Counted from the stretch's first letter, positions 1-10,759 are shown. The stretch is 64,000 bases of DNA from Ferrimonas senticii DSM 18821 (GCF_000422665.1 NZ_AUGM01000007.1:124001-188000); one strand, 5' to 3'. A program made the numbers and translations. Notes: generated by a model not told the origin, from the letters alone.

Positions 1-480
1 ATCGCCCCGAACAACCGTTACACCAACGATAAAAACATCGCCCAAGCGGTAGCAGCGATGCTGGCGAAAATCGGCGTTAAAGTTGATGTGAAGACCATGC
101 CAAAGGCGCAGTACTGGCCAGAATACGATCTGTGTAAAGCCGACATGCAGATGATCGGCTGGCACCCAGATACCGAAGACAGCGCCAACTTCATGGAATA
201 CTTGGTGATGAGCCGCGATGCCAAAACCGGCTTCGGTCAATACAACTGCTCCTACTCCAACCCAGAGTTAGACAAGCTGGTGGTAGAGGCCAACAAGGCC
301 ACTGATGAGGCGGTTCGCTCGAAACTGCTGCAGCAGGCTGAAAAGCTAGCCTACGACGATGCCGCACTGGTGCCACTGCACTATGAAAACCTGGCTTGGG
401 GCGCTTCCGACAAACTGGATATCGCTCCAATCGTTAACCAAATCAACATGCCGTACTTCGGCGATTTGGTGGTTAAGTAA
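1..480 (+). CDS. ABC transporter substrate-binding protein, family 5 (C-terminal part)
   Basis: The open frame runs from the first base to a TAA at 478-480, so the gene starts upstream of the window and only about 159 C-terminal residues are seen. The visible part fits the last lobe of a periplasmic oligopeptide/dipeptide/nickel-type binding protein (DppA/OppA family): a helix-strand start (AAMLAKIGVKVDVK), a W-rich middle (MIGWHPDTEDSANFMEYL) and the usual C-terminal pattern of short helices ending in a hydrophobic strand. It lies directly upstream of two DppB/DppC-like permeases on the same strand, which supports a peptide-type importer. The substrate cannot be told from this fragment. Confidence 0.85.
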   Translation: MAPNNRYTNDKNIAQAVAAMLAKIGVKVDVKTMPKAQYWPEYDLCKADMQMIGWHPDTEDSANFMEYLVMSRDAKTGFGQYNCSYSNPELDKLVVEANKATDEAVRSKLLQQAEKLAYDDAALVPLHYENLAWGASDKLDIAPIVNQINMPYFGDLVVK

Positions 481-649
481 CAGCCCCAATGCTGGCGGCC
501 TAACTGATGGCCGCCATTGTCAGCCTCAAGGAACTGAACGCTGACAACATGCTTTGGGGGTAAGTCATCGAACGAATTATTACCTTGAGGTTCGTGTCGA
601 GTTAGCGGGCTTATCCCCTTTTTTGGTTTTACCCTTTCGGATCGTATTT

Positions 650-1627
650 ATGTTCACTTTTCTGATCCGTCGGTTGGCTCAAGCCACCGTCGTAATGTTC
701 ATCATCTCGATGATCGCATTCTCCATCCAAGACAATCTGGGCGATCCGCTGCGTGAGATGGTGGGTCAAGCAGTATCCGAAGCCGAACGGCAAGCGCTGC
801 GTGACGAGATGGGCTTGAACGATCCGTTCCTGACCCAATATTCGCGCTTTTTGAAAAACGCTGTGCAAGGCGACTTGGGTGATTCCTACTTCTTTAAAAA
901 ACCCGCGCTAGAGGTGATTGGCTCCAAGATGGTCGCCACCCTAGAGCTGGTGTTTGGTGCCTTGATTATCATCGTTGGCTGCTCGGTTCCGGCGGGGATC
1001 TACTGCGCCATTAAGCCAAACAGCTTCGGCGCCAAATTGATTATGGGCTTCTCCACTGCGGGGATCTCTGTCCCAGTATTCCTAACCGCCATTTTGCTGA
1101 TGTACCTGTTCTCGATTGAACTGGGTTGGTTGCCATCCTACGGCCGCGGCGAGACCGCCAACGTGCTGGGCTGGGAATCGGGGTTCTTCACCATCGACGG
1201 TCTGCTGCACTTGGTGTTGCCATCGGTAGCGCTGGCGTCAATCATGCTGCCGCTGTTTATCCGTCTGATCCGCGCCGAGATGGTGGAAGCGCTGCAAAGT
1301 GAATACGTCAAGTTCGCCAAGGCCAAGGGCCTCAACATCCGCCGCGTGTGGTACGTGCACGCCTTTAAAAACACCATGCTGCCGGTATTGACCGTGGGCG
1401 GTGTTCAGGTCGGCACCATGGTGGCATACACCATTTTGACCGAAACCGTGTTCCAGTGGCCGGGGATGGGCTCGATGTTCTTAGAGGCGATCAACCGCGT
1501 TGATGCGCCGCTGATCGTCGCCTACGTGATTGTGGTTGGCCTGATCTTCGTCGCCACCAACACCATCGTTGACCTGCTGTATGGCCTGATCAACCCAACC
1601 GTGAACCTGACTGGGAAGCAATCTTAA
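650..1627 (+). CDS. ABC transporter permease, DppB/OppB type
   Basis: Inner-membrane permease of the peptide-type importer. With the ATG at 650 it has 325 residues, close to the family norm, and starts MFTFLIRRLAQ, the typical cytoplasmic start before the first membrane helix. The frame is open back to a TTG at 554, but that adds 32 residues unlike the family, so 650 is preferred although no strong Shine-Dalgarno precedes it. About six hydrophobic segments are visible. The EAA loop that contacts the ATPase lies near residues 218-228 (EYVKFAKAKGL). The stop TAA overlaps the next ATG by one base, indicating translational coupling. ATPase genes are not within the window downstream. Confidence 0.88.
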   Translation: MFTFLIRRLAQATVVMFIISMIAFSIQDNLGDPLREMVGQAVSEAERQALRDEMGLNDPFLTQYSRFLKNAVQGDLGDSYFFKKPALEVIGSKMVATLELVFGALIIIVGCSVPAGIYCAIKPNSFGAKLIMGFSTAGISVPVFLTAILLMYLFSIELGWLPSYGRGETANVLGWESGFFTIDGLLHLVLPSVALASIMLPLFIRLIRAEMVEALQSEYVKFAKAKGLNIRRVWYVHAFKNTMLPVLTVGGVQVGTMVAYTILTETVFQWPGMGSMFLEAINRVDAPLIVAYVIVVGLIFVATNTIVDLLYGLINPTVNLTGKQS

Positions 1628-2574
1628 TGAGCACCAAATCTGCATCCGAGCTGTCATGGTGGCAGCGTGTTGTCCAATCGGATCTGTTTTTCTTATTCCG
1701 TAGCGACAAAGTAGCAATGGCCGCCAGTGCGGTGTTGCTGGTGATGGTGGTAGCCGCCTTCGCCGCCCCTTACATCGCCCCACAAAACCCATACGATCTG
1801 GCGACGCTGGACATCATGGATTCCGAGTTGCCACCAAGTTGGGACGAGGATATGGGTGATGAACGCTTCCTGCTGGGCACCGATGACCAAGGCCGCGATG
1901 TGTGGTCAACCATTCTGTATGGTTCGCGGGTATCGCTGCTGATCGGTTTCTGTGCGGTTATGCTGCAAGCGTTTATCGGTATTGCCGTCGGCCTGACCGC
2001 CGGTTACTTCGGTGGTCGTATCGATAACCTGCTGATGCGCGCCGCTGATATCCAGTTGTCGTTCTCGACTCTGATGGTGGCGATCATCATCTCTGCCATT
2101 GTTCAAGCGACGCTGGGTTCAGAGCTGTACAGTCAGTACGCCATCGTCATGCTGGTGCTGATCATCGGTATCGCCGAATGGCCACAGTACGCCCGTACCG
2201 TGCGCGCCTCGGTACTGGCCGAAAAGAAAAAAGAGTATGTCGATGCGGCGCGGGTGATGGGCTTTAAATCGTTCCGGATCATGTTCCGCCACATTCTGCC
2301 GAACACCATGACCCCGATCCTAGTGATCTCCACCGTTCAGATCGCCAACGCGATCATGAGCGAAGCGGCGCTGTCGTTCCTAGGCTTGGGGATGCCGGTA
2401 ACCGAACCGTCACTGGGCAGTCTGATCTCCATCGGCTTTAACTACATCTTCTCCGGTTCTTGGTGGATCTCCGCCTTCCCAGGCATCGTGTTGGTGGTAC
2501 TGGTACTGGTGATCAACCTGCTCGGCGATTGGCTGCGTGACGCCTTTAACCCGAAGTTGTACAAAGGCTTGTAA
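1627..2574 (+). CDS. ABC transporter permease, DppC/OppC type
   Basis: Second inner-membrane permease of the importer, 315 residues. It has an N-terminal cytoplasmic stretch with a first membrane helix near residues 31-50, the periplasmic segment typical of DppC ending in LGTDDQGRDVWS near residue 85, and an EAA loop near residue 203 (EYVDAARVMGF). The start overlaps the preceding stop (TAATG). A strong terminator follows 25 bases after the stop, so this is the last gene of the operon. The dpp/opp ATPases usually found here are absent, so they must lie upstream or elsewhere. Confidence 0.88.
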   Translation: MSTKSASELSWWQRVVQSDLFFLFRSDKVAMAASAVLLVMVVAAFAAPYIAPQNPYDLATLDIMDSELPPSWDEDMGDERFLLGTDDQGRDVWSTILYGSRVSLLIGFCAVMLQAFIGIAVGLTAGYFGGRIDNLLMRAADIQLSFSTLMVAIIISAIVQATLGSELYSQYAIVMLVLIIGIAEWPQYARTVRASVLAEKKKEYVDAARVMGFKSFRIMFRHILPNTMTPILVISTVQIANAIMSEAALSFLGLGMPVTEPSLGSLISIGFNYIFSGSWWISAFPGIVLVVLVLVINLLGDWLRDAFNPKLYKGL

Positions 2575-2600
2575 CGTTTACCCAAGCCAAGCTTAAAAAC

Positions 2601-2628
2601 AAAAATCCGCGCCGAAGCGCGGATTTTT
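2601..2628 (+). terminator. Rho-independent terminator after the ABC permease operon
   Basis: A 12-bp perfect stem (AAAAATCCGCGC pairing with GCGCGGATTTTT) with a CGAA tetraloop and a terminal T run. It sits 25 bases after the permease stop. The A run on the left also makes it usable from the other strand. Confidence 0.9.
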
Positions 2629-2639
2629 TATTGTCTACC

Positions 2640-2904
2640 TAGGGCTTGTTGACGTTTGGTGTTCAGAATTTGGTCGAGGATAGCAGCTGTCAATCGAGGA
2701 TTGCGGTTGAAGGCCCTCTCTTCTGAAATCAAAATCAGGGCTCTACGTCGAAATCGTATGACGAAGAGTGACAGCTGTTAGTCCGACCCTGCAAGGCGCC
2801 CTCAATGGCCACGGAACAGCAAAACAAACCGGCCAAGTTCAATTTGCTTTCAAAAGTAGCCAATAACGGGCGCAAAAATATACGGTAAAGGTCAACAAGC
2901 CCTA
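2640..2904. repeat. Structured TA-flanked intergenic repeat, copy 1
   Basis: A 265-base element also present, with changes, at 55153-55399. Its ends are inverted repeats: GGGCTTGTTGAC at 2642-2653 and GTCAACAAGCCC at 2891-2902, flanked by TA on both sides. An inner inverted repeat pairs 2681-2692 (TAGCAGCTGTCA) with 2769-2780 (TGACAGCTGTTA). The paired bases differ from copy 2 in a compensating way at the outer and inner stems. No ORF of note lies inside. This copy carries an internal stretch around 2716-2740 that is shortened in copy 2. It could be a MITE moved by a transposase that duplicates TA, or a structured RNA/DNA element. The stop codon of the neighbouring lipoprotein gene (2902-2904) lies in its end. 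Confidence 0.85.
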
Positions 2905-4695
2905 ACTACCGCCGTCGCCATCACCTCCAGCACCAGTACCACCAGTACCACCAGTACCACCGGTAGGCGTGCCGGCCGCACAATTATCCACTGGAAACTC
3001 TAAAGTTAGAGCTTGGTCATCAGTAACCGAGACGGTTTGGCTTACGGTTTGTTCGCCCAGTTGTTCGCTGTAGATAAGGCCTTTGACTTGATAACTGCCA
3101 TTGGTCACGGCCAACGTAGCAGCGGCATCTGCGGCCGGCGTAATGGTTCCCATCAAACGGTTCTGCGGCTGAGCAAAAACCTGCACCACCCCCGGTTGCG
3201 AGATCACTTCATCGGTATCGCTGCAACGGCTTTGCAGCGCAACCGATAAGGCGGAGGTATCGGGCGCATCAATGGTGATAGTCGCGTCATTAAGCTGACA
3301 AAAATTGCCACTAAGGCTGCCGTCGCCATTTACCGTAATTGCACTGCCATCAGCACGGTTAGCAGAGACGATCAACTGCTGGCTAAAATCGCTGCGGGAC
3401 AACACCTTGATATTACCAATGCCATCCTGTGGCACCCGATAAAAAGTATGCTGCCCCATCCCAGAGATGTACTTGCTCTTCGACCAACCGCCACCAGCAC
3501 GAGTAAAGGTGACTCTTGGTGCGTAATCGCTACCGTTGGTTTCAGCAAAGTTCAAACGAATATTGCAGCGACGACCATAAAAATCGAGGTTGTAGTAGGA
3601 CAAGTGGTCAATTTGGGTCACAACACTAAAGGTATTACTATCGGCGTCCAATGACCCGACTGTCGCACGACCTTCGGCGCTCCATTGCCCCGACGTTTCA
3701 TCAAAAGACCACAGTGGGATCTCGTCCCCAGTCTGCAATAACTCGCCTGTATCAGGATTGACGCTATCGGCAGATACCGCAAAACTCAGATCAACCGGTT
3801 CCGAAAACTCGGAAACCACTTGGCCGCTGTCGCTTTGCAATTGGATGGCGGTAAAGCCAGCCGAGGTAAATACCACCTCAGCCAGATCGGGATCGGGCTC
3901 GCCACTTTCATCCAAAATAACATCGGGTGCTAAGCCCCCAGGGAAGGCGTCCAGCGCCGATTCATTGCTGCCATTACCATTGGGTTCGTTTGAGAAATAG
4001 ACGACGTTAGCGGTAATGTTGCCAGTCACCGGCTCTCCTTCGGCATCCATCAAGCCAACTCCAGCACCGATCTCAAGTTGTGCAGCACCGCCAGCCACGG
4101 CATCGGCATTGCTATCGGCCGCATCCGGCACTGGGGTTTCAATAACCACCGCTGCGGCGGTCAAACCATCGTCACCAACCGCTACCGGCGCTTCGACAGC
4201 GGCAATGGCAAGATCGTCTGACGCGGGAGCTAAAGGCGTAAACACTACCGAAAACTCCTCATTTGCCTGTTCACTACTGCTCGGAACGGTGATGCTTTGC
4301 CCAGTTGTGAAAAAACCATCGACGCTGGCGAATAGCTCGACGTTGAACTGATCAGCACTACTGGATGCGGTACGGGTTAGTACGATACTGCCATCATCCG
4401 TCACATAGCTGTCACCGTTCAGAGTCGCCCCTTGAACGAATAAGCTGGCGGCCTGCTCGCCACTCAAGTTAAAGCTAACCGCAGTACCCTGCAGCACTCC
4501 GCTATCGATGCTTTCAAATGTTATCGATACCGGATTTTCAAATACTTGTGCCGGTGGCGGCGGCACTTCACCGGAGATTCCATCAGGGTCTCCCATGTCA
4601 TCAGTGCTGCTCGAGTTGGAACAGCCAACCAGTGCTATTGCCACTCCAACCAAAAGTAAACTCTGCCACTTCGGCAGCCGATAGGTCCTTGTCAT
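2902..4695 (-). CDS. Large lipoprotein of unknown function
   Basis: 597 residues starting MTRTYRLPKWQSLLLVGVA with a lipobox LVGC at about residues 22-25, so it is probably lipid-anchored after cleavage. The body is acidic, rich in Ser, Ala, Asp and Gly, and looks like extracellular beta-type modules. The stretch around residues 300-350 (IPLWSFDETSGQWSAEG and surroundings) resembles modules seen in bacterial surface lipoproteins. Four cysteines occur in the C-terminal half. The C-terminus is a Gly-Thr-Gly run coded by a 9-bp tandem repeat (2931-2957). The stop TAG at 2902-2904 falls in the terminal TA of the repeat element, so the 3' end may have been set by its insertion. I do not recognise the family. 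Confidence 0.7.
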   Translation of the reverse strand: MTRTYRLPKWQSLLLVGVAIALVGCSNSSSTDDMGDPDGISGEVPPPPAQVFENPVSITFESIDSGVLQGTAVSFNLSGEQAASLFVQGATLNGDSYVTDDGSIVLTRTASSSADQFNVELFASVDGFFTTGQSITVPSSSEQANEEFSVVFTPLAPASDDLAIAAVEAPVAVGDDGLTAAAVVIETPVPDAADSNADAVAGGAAQLEIGAGVGLMDAEGEPVTGNITANVVYFSNEPNGNGSNESALDAFPGGLAPDVILDESGEPDPDLAEVVFTSAGFTAIQLQSDSGQVVSEFSEPVDLSFAVSADSVNPDTGELLQTGDEIPLWSFDETSGQWSAEGRATVGSLDADSNTFSVVTQIDHLSYYNLDFYGRRCNIRLNFAETNGSDYAPRVTFTRAGGGWSKSKYISGMGQHTFYRVPQDGIGNIKVLSRSDFSQQLIVSANRADGSAITVNGDGSLSGNFCQLNDATITIDAPDTSALSVALQSRCSDTDEVISQPGVVQVFAQPQNRLMGTITPAADAAATLAVTNGSYQVKGLIYSEQLGEQTVSQTVSVTDDQALTLEFPVDNCAAGTPTGGTGGTGGTGAGGDGDGGS

Positions 4696-4851
4696 CGTTA
4701 GTCCTTGTATTATTTGCTAGCAGCCAACTATTTCAACCATAGTTGCCGTGACAAGGTTCCTCAAGTGACTGAAAGTGATAAATTAACAACCAATTACTTT
4801 GGTTACTGAATAACAATCACCCGCCATTTCTGCGCCATGAAGATGGTCAAG

Positions 4852-5457
4852 CTAACGCCGGACAAACAGCGCCACCGCACAATCGATCATCTCACCGACG
4901 TGGCTGGCATCAGCGTAAATGCCATCATTAACCAAGCGCGCAATGCCATGCATTGCGCCCCAGATCACCTGGGCCAATCGCAGTGGCGATTGCTCGGCTG
5001 GCAGCAAGCCTTGCGCTTGCCACTGTTTCGTCATCTCCAACTGCTGGGCAAAGCAGGGATAAGCCGCCTGTTTCAACTCTTCGGTCTGCTGCTGGTTGTG
5101 CCAGATGGGACTACCAAACATCAATTCATACATCGGCGCTGATGCAGTAGCGAAGGCGATGTAATCGCGAAAAAACAAGCTAAAGCGCAGCTCGGCGCTA
5201 AGGCTATCGTCCTCAAATAACCGCTGTGCCTGTTCGGTGCGCTGGCGAAAACCCTCGGCGGCGATGGCACTTAATAACTGCCCTTTGTCTTTAAAGTGGT
5301 GATATGGCGCGGTTCGAGAGACCCCGACCCGCTCTGCCAGTTTGCGCAGCGACAAGCCGTCGATGCCCTCAGTAAGCAGCAGTTCGGTGGCGGCGGCGAT
5401 TAAGGTTTGACGCAGATCACCATGATGATATGGCGTGCGGGTTATGGTCTTTTTCAT
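4852..5457 (-). CDS. TetR/AcrR family transcriptional regulator
   Basis: 201 residues with the TetR N-terminal helix-turn-helix at about residues 12-58 (LIAAATELLLTEGIDGLSLR, then VGVSRTAPYHHFKDKGQLL). The ligand-binding half is hydrophobic and helical. It is divergently transcribed from fadH, whose ATG is 104 bases away, and a perfect 6-1-6 palindrome lies between them at 5481-5493. That arrangement suggests it represses itself and fadH, perhaps responding to a fatty-acid-derived ligand; the ligand is inferred only from the neighbour. The ATG at 5457 is the first start in frame and fits the family length. Confidence 0.85.
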   Translation of the reverse strand: MKKTITRTPYHHGDLRQTLIAAATELLLTEGIDGLSLRKLAERVGVSRTAPYHHFKDKGQLLSAIAAEGFRQRTEQAQRLFEDDSLSAELRFSLFFRDYIAFATASAPMYELMFGSPIWHNQQQTEELKQAAYPCFAQQLEMTKQWQAQGLLPAEQSPLRLAQVIWGAMHGIARLVNDGIYADASHVGEMIDCAVALFVRR

Positions 5458-5480
5458 TTACAGAGTAGTAACAAGCAATC

Positions 5481-5493
5481 TTGACAGTGTCAA
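5481..5493. promoter_or_regulatory. Probable TetR operator, overlapping a -35-like box
   Basis: TTGACA-G-TGTCAA is a perfect inverted repeat centred between the divergent tetR and fadH genes. Its left half is also a consensus -35 hexamer reading toward fadH. A weak -10 candidate (TAACTT) starts 17 bases downstream at 5504. Binding of the regulator here would block the promoter. The assignment to this TetR protein is inference from position and symmetry. Confidence 0.55.
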
Positions 5494-5498
5494 AATAG

Positions 5499-7589
<2,091 letters not shown>

Positions 7590-7655
7590 GCGCGCACAAA
7601 GCCAATTTTCGGGGTAGCATAAGAGCATCACCACAAGCCGTTTTGCGAGATAACG

Positions 7656-8024
7656 ATGCCTGAATCAGCCCCGAAAAATCGCGGTGCCATGCGCTTTATC
7701 CAAGCGGGGATCTACTCCTGGCAAGGGGTCAAAGCCGCTTATCGAAACGAAGAGGCGTTTCGCCAAGAGCTGATGTTGGCGATAGTGCTGACCGCCGTCA
7801 GTTTTGCCTTTGATGTCACCGCGCTCGAACGCGCCTTGATGATTGCCAGCTTGCTTCTGGTGATGCTGGTGGAGCTGCTTAACAGCGCCATCGAGGCGGT
7901 GGTGGATCGCATCGGTCCAGAACGCCATGAACTGTCCGGCCGCGCCAAAGATATCAGTTCGGCGGCGGTCACCATGGCGATGGCAATCGTGGTTCTGTTA
8001 TGGGGCACCATCCTATTAAGTTAA
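7656..8024 (+). CDS. dgkA: Diacylglycerol kinase
   Basis: 122 residues, the size of the small integral-membrane kinase that phosphorylates diacylglycerol to phosphatidic acid and recycles lipid released by osmoregulated glucan synthesis. The conserved catalytic stretch ELLNSAIEAVVDRIG starts at residue 73; E73, N76 and E80 correspond to the metal- and ATP-binding residues of E. coli DgkA. HELSGRAKDISSAAV follows, then a last membrane helix, for three helices in all. The end overlaps the next gene by 25 bases, so the two are probably co-translated. Confidence 0.95.
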   Translation: MPESAPKNRGAMRFIQAGIYSWQGVKAAYRNEEAFRQELMLAIVLTAVSFAFDVTALERALMIASLLLVMLVELLNSAIEAVVDRIGPERHELSGRAKDISSAAVTMAMAIVVLLWGTILLS

Positions 8025-8638
8025 CTCGTTGGGCGAGCATCGTCGCTCTATTCACCCTCCTAACCAGCCTGTCGTTGCCGGGGCTGGCGTCGCCTTGGCA
8101 AATCCTCAGCAGCGACAGCCAGCACCTGCTAGAACAGCATACTGAGCAAGCCGAAGGGGTGGTGGCGCTGCGACTCAGCACCACCATGGATGCGTCGATG
8201 GCGCAGATCATTGCGGTGCTGGAACAGGTTGAACACTACCCTGAATTTCTGCCGCACTTTCGCCAAGTACGCCGACTCGGCAGCCAAGGCGACAGCGAAC
8301 TGGTGTACTTTCGGATTGAGCCACCGTTTATCAAGCCACGCGACTATGTGCTGGCGATATCCAATCGGCACTCAGTCAGTGGCAGTTTCTATCAACGGCA
8401 GTGGCACAGCGCCAATCAGCACGCCCCAGAGGCCAATGATCAGGTGGTACGGTTATGGTTGGTGGAAGGCAGTTGGCAATTGATTCGCATTGATGACGAC
8501 CAAACCCGGGTGGTGCATCAGATCCGCACCGATATGGGCGGCAACTTACCAAATTGGTTAATCCAGATGGCCAGTGAACATGGTCTGAAAGCGGTAGTGA
8601 ATGCGGTGGCAGAGCGCGCTGGCAGCGGCTCCCCCTAG
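8000..8638 (+). CDS. START/SRPBCC-type lipid-binding domain protein, exported
   Basis: 212 residues beginning with a positively charged start and a hydrophobic segment (ASIVALFTLLTSLSLPGLAS) that looks like a signal peptide cut near residue 30. The rest fits the START-like fold found in bacterial proteins of this neighbourhood: MDASMAQIIAVLEQVEHYPEF, then a central FRIEPPFIKPRDYV stretch and a C-terminal amphipathic helix. Such domains bind lipids or other hydrophobic ligands; the ligand here is unknown. The gene overlaps dgkA by 25 bases, suggesting a shared role in envelope lipid handling, which is inference. Confidence 0.75.
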   Translation: MGHHPIKLTRWASIVALFTLLTSLSLPGLASPWQILSSDSQHLLEQHTEQAEGVVALRLSTTMDASMAQIIAVLEQVEHYPEFLPHFRQVRRLGSQGDSELVYFRIEPPFIKPRDYVLAISNRHSVSGSFYQRQWHSANQHAPEANDQVVRLWLVEGSWQLIRIDDDQTRVVHQIRTDMGGNLPNWLIQMASEHGLKAVVNAVAERAGSGSP

Positions 8639-8756
8639 CCAAATTGTGGCCAGCCGCAGTACCAAGAAATCCGATTAGGCAGCGCCGACAACGGCACAGT
8701 GTCGCTATTACAACTAAGCTGGATGGGGTCAATCACCGTTACAGGCAATCACCTCA

Positions 8757-9260
8757 ATGGCGCAAACCTACCCTCGTACTTTTTCCCACATCGGCATCTC
8801 GGTGCCGGATCTTGAAGCCGCAGTGAAGTTCTACACCGAGGTGCTAGGTTGGTATTTGATAATGCCGCCCACCAAGGTCAGCGAAGATAACTCCGCCATT
8901 GGCGAGATGTGCACCGATGTCTTTGGTCCCAACTGGGACTATTTTCACATCGCCCACATGTCGACTGGCGATCGCATTGGCGTCGAACTGTTCCAGTTTA
9001 AGAATCAACAAAACCCAAAAGACAACTTTGAGTATTGGAAAACGGGCGTATTCCACTTCTGCGTGCAAGACCCCGATGTGGAGGGCCTCGCCGAGCGCAT
9101 CGTCGCCGCAGGCGGTAAAAAACGGATGGAGAAACCCCGTTACTACTACCCAGGAGAGAAGCCATACCGGATGATCTACATGGAAGATCCGTTCGGCAAT
9201 ATCTTAGAGATCTATTCCCACAGCTATGAACTGCATTACAGCAGCGGCGCTTATAACTGA
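8757..9260 (+). CDS. VOC-superfamily (glyoxalase-like) metalloprotein
   Basis: 167 residues with the paired beta-alpha-beta-beta-beta modules of the vicinal oxygen chelate fold. The four expected metal ligands are visible: H11 (FSHIGIS), E77 (GVELF), H100 (VFHFCV) and E151 (GNILEIYS). This is the ligand set of glyoxalase I and related dioxygenases and isomerases. The specific substrate cannot be read from the sequence; annotation as lactoylglutathione lyase would be a guess. The gene stands alone after a 118-base gap and is closed by a bidirectional terminator shared with rplI. Confidence 0.8.
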   Translation: MAQTYPRTFSHIGISVPDLEAAVKFYTEVLGWYLIMPPTKVSEDNSAIGEMCTDVFGPNWDYFHIAHMSTGDRIGVELFQFKNQQNPKDNFEYWKTGVFHFCVQDPDVEGLAERIVAAGGKKRMEKPRYYYPGEKPYRMIYMEDPFGNILEIYSHSYELHYSSGAYN

Positions 9261-9285
9261 GGCATATGGCGTTTGCCACAAACAA

Positions 9286-9313
9286 AAAAGCAGCGCCCTT
9301 GGGCGCTGCTTTT
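9286..9313. terminator. Bidirectional terminator between the VOC gene and rplI
   Basis: A 13-bp perfect stem (AAAAGCAGCGCCC pairing with GGGCGCTGCTTTT) around a 2-base loop. A runs and T runs on both sides let it serve the plus-strand VOC gene and the minus-strand ribosomal operon. Confidence 0.9.
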
Positions 9314-9330
9314 CTTGAAGTTCGACGAAC

Positions 9331-9783
9331 TTACTCGCCAGCTACTACGGTGATTTTAGCAGTAGCAGTTACGTCGCTGTGCAAAGCGATAACGATTTCG
9401 TATTCGCCAGTGTTGCGCAGAGCGCCTTCTGGCAGACGAACGTCCGCTTTGTTAACAGCTACGCCAGCGGCAGTCAGTGCATCAGCGATGTCACGGGTAC
9501 CGATGGAACCGAACAGTTTACCTTCGTCACCAGCTTTGGAAGCGATTACTACGCTTTCCAGAGCAGCGATCTGCTCAGCACGAGCTTGTGCAGCAGCCAG
9601 AGTTTCAGCCAGTTTGGCTTCCAGCTCAGCGCGACGAGCTTCAAATACTTCCAGGTTTGCAGCGTTAGCTACAACTGCTTTGCCTTGTGGCAGCAGGAAG
9701 TTACGAGCGTAACCAGATTTAACGGTTACTTTGTCACCCAGGTTGCCCAGTTTGGCAACCTTGTCCAACAGAATTACGTCCAT
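9331..9783 (-). CDS. rplI: 50S ribosomal protein L9
   Basis: 150 residues beginning [19 protein letters not shown], the conserved N-terminal RNA-binding domain of L9, followed by the long connecting helix rich in Ala and Glu (about residues 45-75) and the C-terminal domain. It binds 23S rRNA domain V. It is the last gene of the rpsF-priB-rpsR-rplI operon, 39 bases after rpsR, and is closed by the terminator at 9286-9313. Confidence 0.97.
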   Translation of the reverse strand: MDVILLDKVAKLGNLGDKVTVKSGYARNFLLPQGKAVVANAANLEVFEARRAELEAKLAETLAAAQARAEQIAALESVVIASKAGDEGKLFGSIGTRDIADALTAAGVAVNKADVRLPEGALRNTGEYEIVIALHSDVTATAKITVVAGE

Positions 9784-9822
9784 TACCTTTACCTCTACTT
9801 AAAGTTTATACAGACCGCAGGA

Positions 9823-10062
<240 letters not shown>

Positions 10063-10371
10063 CTAGCAAATCGGTTCAATCGAGTCGGCGTGCAATACCA
10101 AACGGCTCTGGCCATTACGACCTTGTTGCCACGCAAGAAATCCTGCGGTTTTGATAATGCGCCCCGGCTCTAGATAGCTCAGTAAGGATTGGGTTTCCTT
10201 GCCGCTTAAGACCACTTGGATTTTGCAGTACACCGGCCTTTTCAGACCCGCCTCTTGCTGCATCGAGCGATGCTCTAACAGAAAGAAACTGTGGGGTACG
10301 CCATTAATCCCAGTTACGGTCTTCGGTGCTCGTGATACTTGACCACTGAGCTCCAGACGGTTGGAATCCAC
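10063..10371 (-). CDS. priB: Primosomal replication protein N
   Basis: 102 residues with a single OB fold, starting from GTG (MDSNRLELSGQVSRAPK). PriB binds single-stranded DNA and PriA during replication restart. The stretch GVPHSFFLLEHRSMQQEAG and the C-terminal LVLHADSIEPI match the enterobacterial family. Its place between rpsF and rpsR, 10 bases after rpsF, is the conserved gammaproteobacterial order and supports both the call and the GTG start. Confidence 0.95.
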   Translation of the reverse strand: MDSNRLELSGQVSRAPKTVTGINGVPHSFFLLEHRSMQQEAGLKRPVYCKIQVVLSGKETQSLLSYLEPGRIIKTAGFLAWQQGRNGQSRLVLHADSIEPIC

Positions 10372-10381
10372 TTAATTCCTA

Positions 10382-10759
10382 TTACTCAGCAGCTGGGGTA
10401 GCTGGACGCTCAGAACGCTCACGACGCTCTGCACGCTCTTCCTTGGCCTTAGCCATTGGAGAAGGCTCGGTTACCGCGTTCTTGGTACGCAGAACCATAG
10501 AACGGATTACTGCGTCGTTGTAACGGAAGTTGGTTTCCAGCTCAGCAACCGCTTCAGCAGTAGCTTCAGCGTTTACCAGCACGTAGTGTGCTTTGTGCAG
10601 CTTTTCGATAGGGTAAGCCAGTTGACGACGGCCCCAATCTTCCAGACGGTGGATTTTACCGCCGTCCTTTTCGATGGTGGCAGTGTAACGCTCAACCATG
10701 CCAGGTACTTGCTCACTCTGATCAGGGTGAACCATAAATACGATTTCGTAATGACGCAT
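10382..10759 (-). CDS. rpsF: 30S ribosomal protein S6
   Basis: 125 residues starting [20 protein letters not shown], the canonical S6 start, with the central [16 protein letters not shown] and a long charged C-terminal tail rich in Glu, Arg and Ala. In E. coli the S6 tail receives extra glutamates by RimK; here the tail ends in TPAAE rather than a Glu run. It is the first gene of the operon, with TAAGGAG upstream of the ATG, a leader hairpin at 10784-10814 and a promoter at 10851-10879. Confidence 0.97.
   Translation of the reverse strand: MRHYEIVFMVHPDQSEQVPGMVERYTATIEKDGGKIHRLEDWGRRQLAYPIEKLHKAHYVLVNAEATAEAVAELETNFRYNDAVIRSMVLRTKNAVTEPSPMAKAKEERAERRERSERPATPAAE

Noticed and set aside
554-649. 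Longer N-terminus for the first permease from TTG 554
   Set aside because: Would add 32 residues before the usual MFTFLIRRL start; family length and pattern favour 650.
2640-2904. Intact insertion sequence
   Set aside because: Only about 250 bases with no transposase frame, so at most a nonautonomous element.
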